A DNA stretch of 64,000 nucleotides, from assembly GCA_002189035.1 (NCBI GenBank), contig NEEC01000007.1, forward strand, positions 2,170,001-2,234,000. Direction: 5' to 3'. This document shows positions 11,587-24,510 of this stretch, in pieces (the stretch's first letter is position 1; each line of letters begins with the position of its first letter). Both the position numbers and the translations under genes were made by a program. The stretch is from Utricularia gibba (taxonomy: Eukaryota > Streptophyta > Magnoliopsida > Lamiales > Lentibulariaceae). Under the pieces are notes generated by a model. The model worked only from the letters and a program-made list of their open reading frames with translations. It did not search any database and was not told the origin of the DNA.

Positions 11587-14500
11587 ATGGAGAGGAATGA
11601 AGGAGGCGATGACCTCTCTTCTGGATGGATGCAAGTAAAAAAGGTTACCTTTTTGTGTTTTATGCATCAGCATTCCTTTTTTTTTTTCTCTTACTGTTCA
11701 ATGGAATCATCGATCTTTGAATGTGGTCATTGTATTTATTTTTGCCCTTTTATTGAGTATTTTCGTTTGTTATTTCCAGAAACATAAAAGCAATTTGAAG
11801 CTTCCTCTTCATGGTTGGGTTGAAGGGTCAGGGAAAGGAAGTTCTAGCAAACCAAAGGAGCAGTTTCCCGCGAGGGAAAAACTGGGGGGTAAAGTAATTG
11901 AGCATCAGTGTATCTCTGTAGGAGAAGACTTTTGTCGTGTAGATGATGCAAGTAATTCGATGAGCGCCGTTTCACTTTCCACTAAGGATGTCATAATCAA
12001 TGACGTTGCTGACAAGTGTGTTGTAAGTCAAGATAATGATGAGTTAGGCACATCTGATTCGAGAGCTGGCACCACTATGTCTCCACAGCACAATTCTGGT
12101 GTTTCTAATGGACTTAGTGGTAAAGATGATATCACTCCAAAATTCAAGTGGGGTGACTTGGACGAGGGAATGCTCTTGAAGTATGGGAAGGCTTCTGGAG
12201 CAGAGTGTAACCTCAGGTCAGTGAAAGACCAGAATAAGGAACATACTAGAAATATGACAGAATCCCTGGCGTGTGTTGATCCATTTGCTCCTGAGAAAGA
12301 CAATGTCTTAGAGATAACAGTTTGTGATGATAAGGTCCTCAAGAGTTCCTCTTCCTTTTCTATGGAGTCTACAGCCTTTAGAGAAGTACCCGAAGCAGTA
12401 ATTTCATTGTCTTCTGAAATTCACGGTGAGAGAATTGAGAGTGTGATAGATTGCAAGCATAGTACTTTTTCAGGTTCTACTGTGGGGAATATTGGTGGAT
12501 TTAGAAATAGAGAAAGTCAAGATTCTGTTGAGGCAGCAAAGATGTTGACTGATCTCTTACCTCAAGCAGAATCTGCTGACGCCCTGTATTGTCTCAAATT
12601 GATTCAGTGCCATCCTTAAGTGAGAATATTCCATGTACAACCGAAGTACCATTAGAGAACCACAATACCAACACAGCAGGGGAACCTTCTTCAGCACCTT
12701 TTAGTGGCAGGTCCACTGATGCAAAACATCAATCAAGCTTCAATGATGTTGCTGGAGCCCGTAATATGAGCAATCCTGATTCAGATATTGCAAGTGAAGG
12801 TAAAGAAAGATTCAGGGAGCGACTTTGGTGCTTTCTGTTTGAAAACCTTAATAGGTCTATAGATGAACTCTATCTGCTCTGTGAACTCGAGTGTGACCTT
12901 GAGCAAATGAAAGAAGTTAATATTATACTTGAAGAAGCTGCATCAGACTTTCGAGAGCTGAAATCTAGAATTGAGAAATTTGAGAAATCAAAGAGAAGTG
13001 CAACTCTGGGGGTTGATTTGTCTTCTCTCGTAATGCAGTCTGATCATCGCAGACCACATGCCCTCTCTTGGGAGGTTAGCCTTCTTCAAAGAGCTTCTCA
13101 ACTGTATGTTGTTTGGACACTTTCTTTACAAATGAATCAATGATAATACCAGATAAGGATTCTATTTGAAACATTTACCACTAGAGTGACGAGAATTAGC
13201 ATATTGTAGATGAAACAGTAGGCTATAAGCTCATTTTAAATGAGGCATGTACTTATAATGGTGATAATATCAACATTGTCATGATGTGTTGATTCCTATG
13301 ATCATTCCGTTTTGCTGCTAGCTCCCCACATAGTTGGCTGCATCAGAATGTTCAGTTTGTAGTTTCTTTTTATTTCTCTTGAGTTGTCATTCGTACATTT
13401 TGGAACAGGTTAGGCGAATGACATCTTCACCTCACAGGGCAGAGATTTTGTCTTCTTCTCTTGAGGTTTTTAGGAAAATTCAACAGGCTCGAAGTAGTGA
13501 GCACGCCAAGAATGCTCAGGATTTGGGATCTGATAGTTACAAATTTACTGATAAAGGGGGCTCCCTCTCAGACGTGAGGAGATCATCTATGAAAGATGAG
13601 ATTATTAATAACCCCAAAAGTTAAGTGGTAAGGTGAAAATGCCCCCCGTAGTGCCAGATACAGCTCAAAATTCATCAAAAGGGAAGCGAAGTATTGAGTC
13701 AGCTAAAGCAAGTTCTGTGGGGTCTAGAGTATCACGGAAAGAGAGCTCTGCTGCATACATGAATGTAAAGAGTCACAGGGAAATGCGTGGATTATCTCAT
13801 GAGGCAGAGAAAATACACAACAGGAAACATAAGGTGTTAGCAGAATCATTTGTCGAGAAAAACATTAGATCTACTGATTCTCTGAAGCACTTCCCTCTTT
13901 CTGAAAGAGAAGGAGATAAGAAAAATGTGCTTTCAGGAAGGTCCTTGGATGCTTGGAAAGAGAAGAGAAACTGGGAGGACATACTTAATTCTCCACTTCG
14001 TATGTCAGCTAGCTTTTCTTATTCACCAGGCATGAACAGGAAATCAGTCGAGCGAATGCGCTTTCTACATGATAAACTTATGTCCCCTGAGAAGAAGAAG
14101 AAATCTGCTGTTGATCTTAAAAAGGAAGCAGAAGAGAAGCATGCAAGAGCAACCAGGATCAGAACTCAGCTTGAGAATGAGAGAGTTCAAAAGCTTCAGC
14201 GATCATCAGAGAAGTTGAATAAAGTAAATGAATGGCAAGCTGTTCGCAGCAGCAAGCTAAGAGAGTCAATGTTTGCTCGCCATCGGCTTTCTGAATCTCG
14301 GCATGAAGCCCATATAGCAAAAGTTGTTAGAAGGGCAGGAGATGAGAGTAGCAAGGTTAATGAGGTAAGATTTATAACCTCATTGAATGAAGAGAACAAA
14401 AAGCATATACTGCGGAAAAAACTTGAAGATTCTGAATTGAGGAGAGCTGAGAAACTTCAAACCATAAAGATTAAACAGAAAGAGGACATAGCTAGAGAAG

Positions 14501-17500
14501 AAGCTGTACTGGAACGCAGGAGGCTCATTGAAGTTGAGAAGTTGCAAAGACTTGCTGAAACCCAGAGAAGGAAGAAAGAGGCTCAGGTTAGAAGGGAAGA
14601 AGAACGAAAAGCGTCAAATGCAGCACGTGAGGCCAAAGCAATGGAACAGTTGCGCAAGAAGGAGATTAGAGCAAGAGCTTGGAAAGAGGAAGCTGAAGTT
14701 CTGGCTCAGAAATTAGCTGAAAGACTCAGAGAGAGTGAACAGAGGCGCAAATTTTATCTGGAACAAATACGTGAAAGAGCATCTATGGATTTTAGGGATC
14801 AAGCCTCACCTTTATTTCGGCGCATTTCAGTTCATTTCCAGAGCACAGGAAAATCTACTTCATGCTGTAATGGAGAGGAGACTCATTCAAATGATAATTC
14901 TGGTGCTGCAGGATCCTGTACTTCAGCTACAGATGCATTGAAACATTCATTGAAACGAAGAATAAAAAAAGTCAGACAGAGACTGATGTCAATGAAGTAT
15001 GAATTTCCTGAGCTCTCATTCGGTGTTGAAAGTTCTAGCCTTGGATATCGAACTTCAGTTGGGACGGCTAAGGCAAAGATTTGCAGATGGCTTCAGGATT
15101 TGCAAATTCTGCGTCAAGCCAGAAAAGAAGGTGTCACCAGTTTTGGTCTCATAACTGCTGAAATGATAAAGGTATTTTTTCCCTCTCTATGATGATCACG
15201 CTGCTTTGTCTGCCTAATCTTTATTGAACATTACTGGTTTTAAATTTCTGTATTTTCCTTTTCAGTTTTTAGATGGAAAAGATGCTGAGTTGCAGGCATC
15301 ACGCCAATCTGGTCTCATTGATTTCATCGCTTCCACTCTCCCTGCTACCCACTCATCGAAGCCTGAAGCTCGACAAGTCACTGTTTACCTTTTAAGGCTT
15401 TTGAGGGTTGTGCTGGGAACAGAGACGAACAAATGTTATTTTCTTGTACAAAATCTCTTGCCACCAATCATTCCAATGTTGGCATCAGCACTTGAGAATT
15501 ATATCAGGGTGGCAGCATTAATGAACACCAACTCTTCAACTAGCTCCCCCACAAGTAAAACCTTGATGGGAAGTTTTGAGACTATTTCTGAAATTGTGAA
15601 CGGTTTTCTGTGGAGTGTAGCAGCCATTATTGGCCTGGAAAGCTGTAATGAGTGCGAATTTCAAATGCAGGATGGGTTGGTGGAGCTTGTCATTGCTTAT
15701 CAAATTATTCACCGGTTACGAGATCTCTTTGCTCTCTATGATCGGCCACAGGCAGAAGTATCACCATTTCCATCAGTAATCCTTGAAGGTATTAGTTTAT
15801 TATCTGTTCTGACTTCAAAATTCAGAGGTTCTCTCTCAGTTGATTGGGATCAGTTTATGGGCGATGTGCCTAGGGAGCATCTAGACACAGTGAAAATTCG
15901 CCAGGTCCCAGAAGCAAAAGACACTCCCTGTCTGACCAGTGTAGACAGCCTAATCCCTCCTCCTATAACTGCCACCTTACCTACTGATTTTTCAGCGATA
16001 CCAATAGATGATCAGATGGATAATACTTTCAACACACTAACCACAGATATTCCTCCAACAATGACTAGTGACAAACCTCATGATACAGATCATGCTGTTT
16101 CTGAGAGTCAGACTGTAAACTCCACACATCATTCATTTGCGTGTCCAAGACAAGATAAACTCAAGTCTTCTGTTACACTTTCTCAGAAAAATGAAAATGG
16201 CAGTGTGAGCATCAGTGCAGAGCAATGCAATCCCACTTGGGGCAATTCAGAGAAAGATGCAAATTTTCTCCTTTCTACGATGGCTGAAACAGGTCTTGCT
16301 TGCCTTCCTTCCATGTTAACAGCCGTTCTGTTGCAAGCGAACAATCGATCAGCTGAACAAGTTAAGTACTCTAGCCCGTGTAGTTCAGGTCATATGAGTG
16401 AGTTGGTAATTATGTTTCCTAGACTTGACTACTCTGTTGTTTCTACTGGAAAATGGTTCGTGTAATTGAGAGTCGGATAAAAAAAGTGCTTGTAATAAGA
16501 ATTTCATTAGCAGAAAATACTTGTTTTTTGTAAAGTTATTTTTTAGTTATTCGAATGGTGCGTCATTTACACAAAATACTTGGCTTTGATTAAAATTTCC
16601 ATGGAAAACCTTTCAGTTGTTTACTTCCCCCTCAAGCTCTTATGCTGAGTTGTGTTTCCATTTTTTTACGAACCAATTTTTGTATCTATCAGCATTGGCT
16701 TGAGATTTAATACACATTATTGTTTCAGATTGCATACACACTTCCATCTAATTTTGAGGAAGTATCTGCTGGTGTTCTGAAGGTTTTGAACAATCTTGCC
16801 CGTCTGGACATAACCTTCATACAACATATGCTGGTGTGCAAATTTCTTGACTATACATGGAGTCATTCTTCTTTAGTTTTGGTTATTCAGTTTGTAAAAC
16901 TTGGAATTATCTTAAAAATTTAACCTTTCAGGCCCAGCCAGATCTAAAAATGGAGTTCTTTCACTTGTTGAGTTTCATTCTTTCCCATGCCACGGCCAAT
17001 TGGGGAGTGGTAACTGATAAGGTAATTCACACGTCTCTGTAATGCACTAACATGCTTAGGATGTATGGATTGTGATTGTCTTAGAATGTAGTGTCTATCT
17101 GCACAATTCTGTGGTTTCCTTACCTCAACAAATGAAGGCATCTTTGCTTCACTAAATATGTTTCACGAAACTCAGACAGAATATAGGTTGTGTCACTGAG
17201 GATGCACAAAGTCTATCTTAGTAATGGAGATAAAGCTACTTAAAGCTTGTGATATCTAGCAGCTATTAGTTTTGCTGTATGTCTTTCATTCACATTCTTT
17301 AGTTGCAGAGAAGTGTCACCACTCTGGTGTGTTCTGTTATGATACTCCCCTTTTCTGATAGTTACCGTGGATGTTATTGCCTTCCCATGCATTTTTTTTA
17401 TTTCCACTATCATGCCTCCCAATTAGCACTTACATTCAGAATCTCTTGTAAGTGATAGTTGTGATCGAAAAATCCCAAGTAGACTGCATCTTAGTCTTAA

Positions 17501-18254
17501 GCTATGTGTATTGCTCCTCTTGGACAAACCATTCTGATTATACTGGATTTGTAGATCGGACTGCTCCTGATGGAGTCACTATCGCTGCTCGGTTATTTTT
17601 CATTGTTCCACCCAGAGAACCAAGCTGTCCTTCGCTGGGGAAAGAGCCCAACCATCCTCCACAAGGTCCAATACAATCTCTCATGCATTCATATCATTCA
17701 CCCTCCTTTCTCCCGACTCAAGTCTGGTGAAACAGGTGTGCGATTTGCCTTTCGGATTCTTCACAAATCCAGAACTGATGCCCATACTGGCCAGCACCTT
17801 AGTCGCCGCGTCGTATGGCTGCGAACAGAACAAGGCTCTTATTCTTCAGGAGCTCAGCATGGATATGCTGCTCCAGTCTCTTAGATCCTGTAAAACCACT
17901 GTTTCAGCTAGCCATGGGATGCTGACCCAGAACGGCGGCACTGCTGCTGACAACTCCACCGAACTGAATCACACTCTGGTTGATAAAAGAGTTGCAGATT
18001 CACACACCAAGCCTACCAGGAACTCCTCCAGAGGGAGTCGTGGTGCTGCTGCTGCTGCCACTAGTAAGACCGGCACTAGAAGCATCAAACAACGAAGGAC
18101 CAGAGATGGGAAATCAGGGAAGCCCGGGACAGAAACAGTGACAGAGGCTGCCCCATCTGATCTTCAGGACTCCTTTTTTATGCTGCACTACAGATTTCCG
18201 GTCAGCTTCATTGACAAAGTGGAAGAGTTTTTTGCTGCGGAGTTCAGCGGGTAG
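11587..18254 (+). CDS. SCAPER: SCAPER-like coiled-coil protein
   Basis: Exons read as 11587-11643, 11780 to about 12473 or 12515, 12608-13074, 13409-15171, 15266-16360, 16729-16833, 16932-17021, 17555-17665 and 17736-18254. The start MERNEGGDDLSSGWMQVKK fits the plant family. A SCAPER N-terminal block (RLWCFLFENLNRSIDELYLL) is followed by a long Glu/Arg/Lys coiled coil (about 14040-14790), then helical repeats including FFHLLSFILSH. Animal SCAPER is a cyclin-A-associated ER protein; the plant role is little known. Two frame changes are visible. One, between 12474 and 12608, is explained best by a short intron. The other lies in exon 13409-15171, where the frame slips by one base beside AAAA at 13616-13619 with no credible intron. 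The gene is either functional with sequence errors or recently damaged. Confidence 0.82.
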
Positions 18255-18691
18255 ACGCCATGGATGATGACTTTGAACACTACTGCTATCAAGTGTAGTA
18301 TCAAAATGATGAGTCATATCCTCTGTTGATGGCTTGTGTGATTTTTTAAAAAATTCTAAAATTTAATGTCACCAAATTTCATTTTTTTGTCATTATTTAA
18401 TATCTATCTAAAGCCTTTCATAAATATGATACTATTTAATAAATATGAAATTTTGATATAATAATTAATATTTTCCACTTGATATCAAATATCATACACA
18501 TATTTAATGTATTATATTATAATTTTGTTATTACACATGGTCTGAAAACATAAATGCTTAGCAGGAAAATATCTTTATTTTTAATAATAAAAATACCAAA
18601 ATACCAACCCAGTAAAACAATTTCGTGTTGGAATAAATTCTCATTTTTTGTTATGGTAAATGGGAATAATTCATAATAAATAGGGAGACCG
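18255..18691. other. AT-rich spacer upstream of HSP101
   Basis: This stretch holds the SCAPER-like 3' end and then A/T-rich DNA. No open frame or repeat structure is recognisable. Confidence 0.6.
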
Positions 18692-18704
18692 TTGACATGC
18701 GCTA

Positions 18705-18780
18705 GAAACTACTGGAACGTCGTCTCCGAACCTGGAAATTTCGACACTCTACTGGTGTGTCTGCTCTCTTCCTATATGAG
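18705..18780 (+). promoter_or_regulatory. Heat-shock element and TATA box of HSP101
   Basis: A perfect core GAAATTTC (nGAAnnTTCn) lies at 18735-18742, with further GAA units at 18705, 18715 and 18728. A TATA-like CCTATATGAG starts at 18771, about 30 bases downstream of the core. This arrangement is what heat-shock factor binding sites look like in plant HSP promoters. A leader intron with donor AAAAG|GTATGT at 18892 and acceptor TTTGTAG at 19243 follows before the start codon. Confidence 0.6.
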
Positions 18781-19273
18781 TCTCCTGGGCGGTTCCTGCG
18801 ACTTGTGTTTCACAAGAACAAGGCGTCATTCAGGAGAAATCCCAATCCCGAGTACTCGGCTCGACAACTTTTTTCAACGAAAGAGGAAAAGGTATGTGTG
18901 GGATTTGAAGCCAGTGCCAATTGCGGTTATTTCTTCTGTGATTTTCAGAATGTGGGCGTGTTTGGATTAGGGGATCGTTTTAGTTTAGGGTTTGCATTTT
19001 CGGGTTCTTACTGGATTCCTCGTTCTGATGAATAGTTGATCGTTTTCGTTGTATGATTGCAAGTCGTGATGTAAATATCTGTTATCATTAAACCTCTTGG
19101 TGTGATGAGAAATATGTGCTTTCGAGGTTGAGATTATTTCCTTCCTCATTCACATTGTCATTCATTGTTTCCGATCGTTGTATTGGATATGATTGCTAAC
19201 CTCTGGAGTGACTCTTTTTCTCCTCATTTGATGGTGTTTGTAGGTTTTGCTGGCAAAAGATTAACTAACAGAA

Positions 19274-22200
19274 ATGAATCCTGATAAATTCACATACAAG
19301 GCGAATGAAGCCCTTGCTGCGGCTCATGAGTTAGCGACGAATGCTGGCCATGCCCAGTTCACTCCTCTACATTTTGCTGCTGCATTAGTCTCTGACCCCA
19401 ATGGAATCTTCTATCAAGCAATTTCTGCTGTGGGCGGTGGAGATGAAGCTGCAAAAATAATGGAAAGGGTGATAAACCAAACAATGAAAAATCTCCCTCA
19501 GCAGACTCCGCCACCTGATGAAGTACCAGCAAGCACTTCGTTGATTAAAGTCATACGGAGAGCTCAGTCGTTACAAAAATCTCGTGGTGATAGTCATCTG
19601 GCTGTTGATCAGCTAATATTGGGTCTTCTTGAGGATTCCCAGATCCAAGACTTGCTTAAAGAGGCGGGGCTTGTGACTGCCAAGGTCAAATCCGAAGTTG
19701 AGAAATTGCGGGGAAAGGAAGGAAGAAAAGTGGAGAGTGCTACTGGGGATTCCAATTTCCAAGCTCTAAAGACATATGGGCGAGACCTTGTTGAGCAAGT
19801 TGGGAAGCTTGATCCAGTCATTGGTCGAGATGAAGAAATCCGGAGGGTTGTGAGGATACTTTCAAGAAGAACCAAGAACAACCCTGTACTTATTGGAGAG
19901 CCTGGTGTTGGTAAAACTGCAGTGGTTGAGGGTTTAGCTCAGAGGATCGTCAATGGAGATATTCCAAGTAACCTTGCTGATGTGAGGCTTATAGCATTAG
20001 ACATGGGAGCACTGATTGCTGGAGCCAAATACAGAGGAGAATTTGAGGAAAGATTAAAAGCAGTTCTGAAAGAAGTCGAAGATGCTGATGGAAAAGTGAT
20101 TCTTTTTATCGACGAGATTCATCTTGTTTTGGGCGCGGGACGAACGGAGGGGTCAATGGATGCAGCCAACCTCTTCAAGCCAATGCTTGCTCGAGGTCAA
20201 TTAAGGTGCATTGGTGCAACAACTCTTGAGGAGTACCGTAAATATGTTGAAAAGGATGCTGCATTTGAACGGCGTTTTCAGCAAGTGTACGTCAAGGAGC
20301 CCAGTGTGCCTGATACAATAAGCATCTTGAGGGGTTTAAAAGAGAAGTATGAAGGGCATCATGGTGTTCAAATTCAAGATCGCGCCATCGTTGTTGCTGC
20401 ACAACTCTCTTCCCGGTACATAACAGGTATGGTGTGTTAATTCCCTTCTAGTTTGGTATGGCTTTTTCTTTTTTCCTTTGAGGTGTTGAAGCTGAAGCTT
20501 GAGGTCATTATTCGTTGGCATAGGGAGGCATTTGCCGGATAAGGCAATCGACTTAGTCGATGAGGCATGTGCTAATGTAAGGGTGCAGCTGGATAGCCAG
20601 CCAGAGGAAATAGACAATCTCGAACGCAAGAGAATTCAGCTGGAAATTGAGCTTCATGCCCTTGAAAGGGAGAAAGACAAGGCGAGCAAAGCTCGTCTTG
20701 TCGAAGTGAAGAAGGAGCTTGACGATTTGCGAGATAAGCTGCAACCATTGAAGATGAAGTATGGAAAAGAGAAGGAGAGAATTGATGAGCTGAGAAGACT
20801 AAAGCGACGCAGAGACGAGCTCTTGAGCTTTTTGCAAGAAGCTGAAAGGAGATATGATCTTGCAAGAGCTGCGGATTTAAGATATGGAGCAATTCAAGAA
20901 GTGGAAACTGCTATAGCCAAGCTTGAAGCTGGGGCTGCTGAGGCTGAAATGCTCACTGAGACTGTTGGACCAGATCAGATCGCGGAGGTGGTGAGCCGGT
21001 GGACGGGCATTCCTGTCACACGGCTAGGCCAAAACGAGAAGGATAGATTAATAAGGCTTGCTGACAGGCTGCACGAGCGAGTTGTTGGGCAGGACCAGGC
21101 TGTAAAAGCCGTTGCAGAAGCCGTTCTGAGATCAAGGGCTGGCCTTGGGAGGCCTCAACAACCGACTGGTTCATTCCTCTTCCTTGGACCCACCGGTGTT
21201 GGCAAGACAGAGCTTGCAAAGGCTTTGGCGGAGCAGCTTTTTGATGATGACAGCTTGATGGTAAGAATTGATATGTCAGAATACATGGAGCAACACTCCG
21301 TCGCACGACTAATCGGTGCTCCACCCGGGTACGTGGCCATACTACTATTTTTATGCTTGATCTTCCCGCCTACAGTTATGTTCATGTTTAACCTGATGGC
21401 TGTTGTCATGAGCAGATATGTTGGACATGAGGAAGGTGGGCAGCTAACAGAGGCGGTTCGGAGGCGTCCATACGCTGTCATCCTCTTTGATGAAGTCGAG
21501 AAAGCGCATACCAGCGTTTTCAATACTCTCCTCCAGGTTTTGGATGATGGAAGGCTTACTGATGGACAAGGCAGGACTGTGAACTTCACCAACACTGTTA
21601 TCATAATGACTTCAAATCTCGGAGCTCAGCATCTCCTCAACGGGTTGATGGGGAAGTGCACCATGGCTGCTGCCCGTGAAATGGTGCTGCAAGAGGTACA
21701 TCCATATACCATACATAGATTATGGCCATGTTTCAACATAACCAAGCCAAAGTTGGACCACCCCTGCATCTGAATCTTACTGAGTGTTGCCGTCTTCTTA
21801 TCAGGTGAGAAAGCACTTCAAGCCTGAGCTGCTGAACCGCCTCGACGAGATCGTGGTGTTCGACCCTCTGTCCCATGATCAGCTGCGGAAGGTATGCCGC
21901 CTTCAGCTGAAGGACGTAGCAAGCCGTTTGGCTGAGAGGGGCATTGCACTTGGAGCCACCGAAGCAGCACTGGATGTCATCCTTGCCGAAAGCTACGATC
22001 CGGTAAGTAATTAACCCAAATACCCTTCACTGTTGGAAGTTGTTTGATATCCTGAACATACCTGGTGTGCTGCCGCCGCCATTGTAGGTATACGGTGCAC
22101 GCCCCATAAGGAGATGGCTGGAGAAGAGGGTGGTCACAGAGCTATCAAGAATGCTGATTGGTGAAGAAATCGACGAAAACTCTACAGTGTTCATCGATGC

Positions 22201-22378
22201 GTCCATGGACGGGAAGGATCTGCGGTACAACGTGGAGAGAAATGGCGGGTTCGTGAACGCAGCAACTGGGGAGAAGTCGGACATCTTGATCCAGGTTCCC
22301 AGTGACAACAGACCGCAAGCTGTGAAAAGGTTGAAAATACAAGACGAAGACGATGACGATGAAATGGACGACGAGTGA
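19274..22378 (+). CDS. HSP101: Cytosolic heat shock protein HSP101 / ClpB1 disaggregase
   Basis: Five coding exons, 19274-20426, 20524-21328, 21416-21695, 21805-22002 and 22088-22378, give 908 residues, close to the 911 of the Arabidopsis protein. The order is Clp N-domain, AAA+ module 1 with Walker A GEPGVGKT (about residue 208) and Walker [10 protein letters not shown], the coiled-coil middle domain, AAA+ module 2 with GPTGVGKT (about 606) and [10 protein letters not shown], then the C-terminal domain with [11 protein letters not shown]. The acidic tail [11 protein letters not shown] and the lack of a transit peptide point to the cytosol. Family knowledge: this hexameric ATPase resolves protein aggregates and is needed for acquired thermotolerance. 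It is preceded by a leader intron and a heat-shock element. Confidence 0.97.
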
Positions 22379-23164
22379 TCGCTGCATCAAACACTAACAA
22401 GAACCGAGCTGTGTAATCTCCGCCCTTCCCAGGGCAAATCGAAGGGCTATAAGCTATTTCTCGAGTTACACAATTAACAAACAATTCACGATGTATGATA
22501 TAACATAAAATAAATTTTATTTTTTAATTACTGACTCTGATTCAATATATTATTATAAAATAAATAATTCAGCACCAATTTTTGTTAAAATAATAATAAA
22601 AAAAAAAGAACTCAAGAGCCTCCGTGGCGGTGGGAGTCGGTGTAGGGGCTTCGTGGCCTGAGTCGGTGCATGCCATTCCTTGTTTACCTAGAAAGAAGCT
22701 GGGGCTTTATGGCGGCAACACGTCTTTTTGGAGATGGATTTGGATTAAAAAACCGTCAAGTTCCAGTGATGAATATTGAATTTCCTTTCCTAATGTGTAT
22801 GAAAGGTGGAATTTTGTCGTAACAATGATGCATTGGACGAGGAAATTGGATTAAGGAAGAGGAGGGGGGAGGGGACCCCGTGACGGACGGCGTGAAATGT
22901 TTGACTCGCGGTGAAATGGATGGAAGAACGTGGTGGGGAGCTGACGGCTGTATCCAGCCCACACCCTCTTTCAGAATGCTTCATGGAACTCCGCTCCTAC
23001 ATTAAAAACTCTGACATGCAACGCCCTTCTTTTCTTCTTCTTCTTCTTCTTCTTCTTCTTCGTTGATGTGGTTGTCTGCATTTGTTCGCTGTTGAACTAG
23101 GAGGGTTTATGATTGATTCTGCTTGTTTGCGTCGGAGTGGACGGACGGATTGACTAGGCGAATT
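22379..23164. other. Spacer between HSP101 and XXT
   Basis: The first part is the HSP101 3' region, followed by an A/T-rich patch (22490-22610) and then a mixed-composition stretch that should be the promoter and leader of the xylosyltransferase. It contains a TTC microsatellite (separate entry). No gene is seen. Confidence 0.6.
23032..23061 (+). repeat. (TTC)n microsatellite in the XXT leader
   Basis: About ten uninterrupted TTC units lie roughly 100 bases upstream of the xylosyltransferase start. Pyrimidine-rich CT/TTC tracts are common in plant 5' leaders. Confidence 0.9.
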
Positions 23165-24510
23165 ATGGGCTCCGAGGGGGGTTTTCAGCCCAGAAGAGGG
23201 TTTCCGGTGGTCTGCCGGGGATTCGGGGTCGCCCCGGCTCGATTCTTCCCCGCGGTCGCCAGATCCATAGGACCTTCAACAATATTAAGATTACGCTACT
23301 TTGTGGCTTCGTCACGATTCTTGTGCTCAGGGGAACAATTGGCCTCAATCTCATGTCTTCTGGCGCCGACGCGGAGAATCGGCATCTCATCGAGGAAACG
23401 AATCGGATTCTGGCGGAGATCCGGTCGGGGAAGGAACCCGATGACCTGCTCGAAGAGGAGCAGTTCTCTAGTTCCAACACTACATTCACGTTAGGTGCAA
23501 AAATTGTATCTTGGGATGAGGATACGAGTCTCTGGCTTGAGAAGAATCCTCAGTTTCCTCGCCTTGTTAATGGGAAACCTAGAATGTTGCTTGTTACCGG
23601 CTCGCCGCCGAACCCTTGTGATAATGCGATTGGGGATCATTATCTGTTGAAGTCGCTGAAGAATAAGATTGATTATTGCAGGATTCATGAGATTGAGATT
23701 GTTTATAACATGGCTCATTTGGACAGGGAAATGGCTGGTTATTGGGCAAAACTTCCATTGATTAGGAGACTGATGTTGTCTCATCCTGAAGTTGAGTGGA
23801 TATGGTGGATGGACAGTGATGCATTGTTCACTGATATGGTTTTCGAGATCCCCCTTTCGAAGTACAAGGATCATAATCTAGTCATCCATGGCTATCCTGA
23901 TTTGTTGTTTGAGCAGAAATCTTGGATCGCTTTGAACACAGGAAGCTTCCTTTTCAGGAACTGCCAATGGTCACTGGACTTGCTGGATGCTTGGGCTCCC
24001 ATGGGACCGAAGGGGACAGTTCGTGAGGAGGCCGGCAAGATCCTGACTGCCAATCTAAAGGGCCGGCCGGATTTTGAGGCTGATGATCAGTCTGCTTTGA
24101 TCTACCTGCTGATCACTGAGCAGGATAAATGGATGAACAAGGTGCTTGTCGAGAACTCATACTACCTCCATGGTTTTTGGGAGGGTTTAGTTGATCACTA
24201 TGAGGAGATGCTTGAGAAGTATCACCCGGGTCTAGGTGATGAGAGGTGGCCGTTCGTCACTCACTTTGTGGGATGCAAACCTTGTGGGAGCTATGGGGAT
24301 TATCCGGTGGAGAGATGCTTGAAGAGCATGGAGAGAGCTTTCAACTTCGCAGACAACCAAGTCCTTAACTTGTACGGGTTCCGGCATCGCGGTTTGCTTA
24401 GTCCCAACATCAAACGGATCCGAAACGACACCACCGCTCCTTTGGCAAATGCGGATCAGTTCGATATCCGGCATTCTCTGCTTGGTGCAACCACCAGTTC
24501 TAGAGGCTAG
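23165..24510 (+). CDS. XXT: Xyloglucan 6-xylosyltransferase (GT34), XXT3/XXT5 type
   Basis: A single-exon gene for a Golgi type II membrane glycosyltransferase that adds alpha-1,6-xylose from UDP-xylose to the glucan backbone of xyloglucan. A membrane anchor (ITLLCGFVTILVLRGTIGL) lies near the N-terminus, followed by a stem beginning SSGADAENR, then the catalytic domain with the DxD-type WWMDSDALF and the conserved blocks FEADDQSALIYLL and THFVGCKPCGSYGDYPVERC. The stem and anchor sequence match the XXT3/5 branch more than XXT1/2. The ATG at 23165 (MGSEGGF) is not in frame with the rest. The frame slips by one base at or near a six-G run at 23176-23181, and restoring register there gives a normal N-terminus. 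I regard this as probably a sequencing or assembly error in a functional gene. Confidence 0.9.

Noticed and set aside
13574-13632. A 47- or 59-nt intron to explain the second SCAPER frame change
   Set aside because: The donor GAC|GTGAGG is plausible, but the length is below what plant introns normally allow and the acceptors are poor; a one-base loss at AAAA is simpler.
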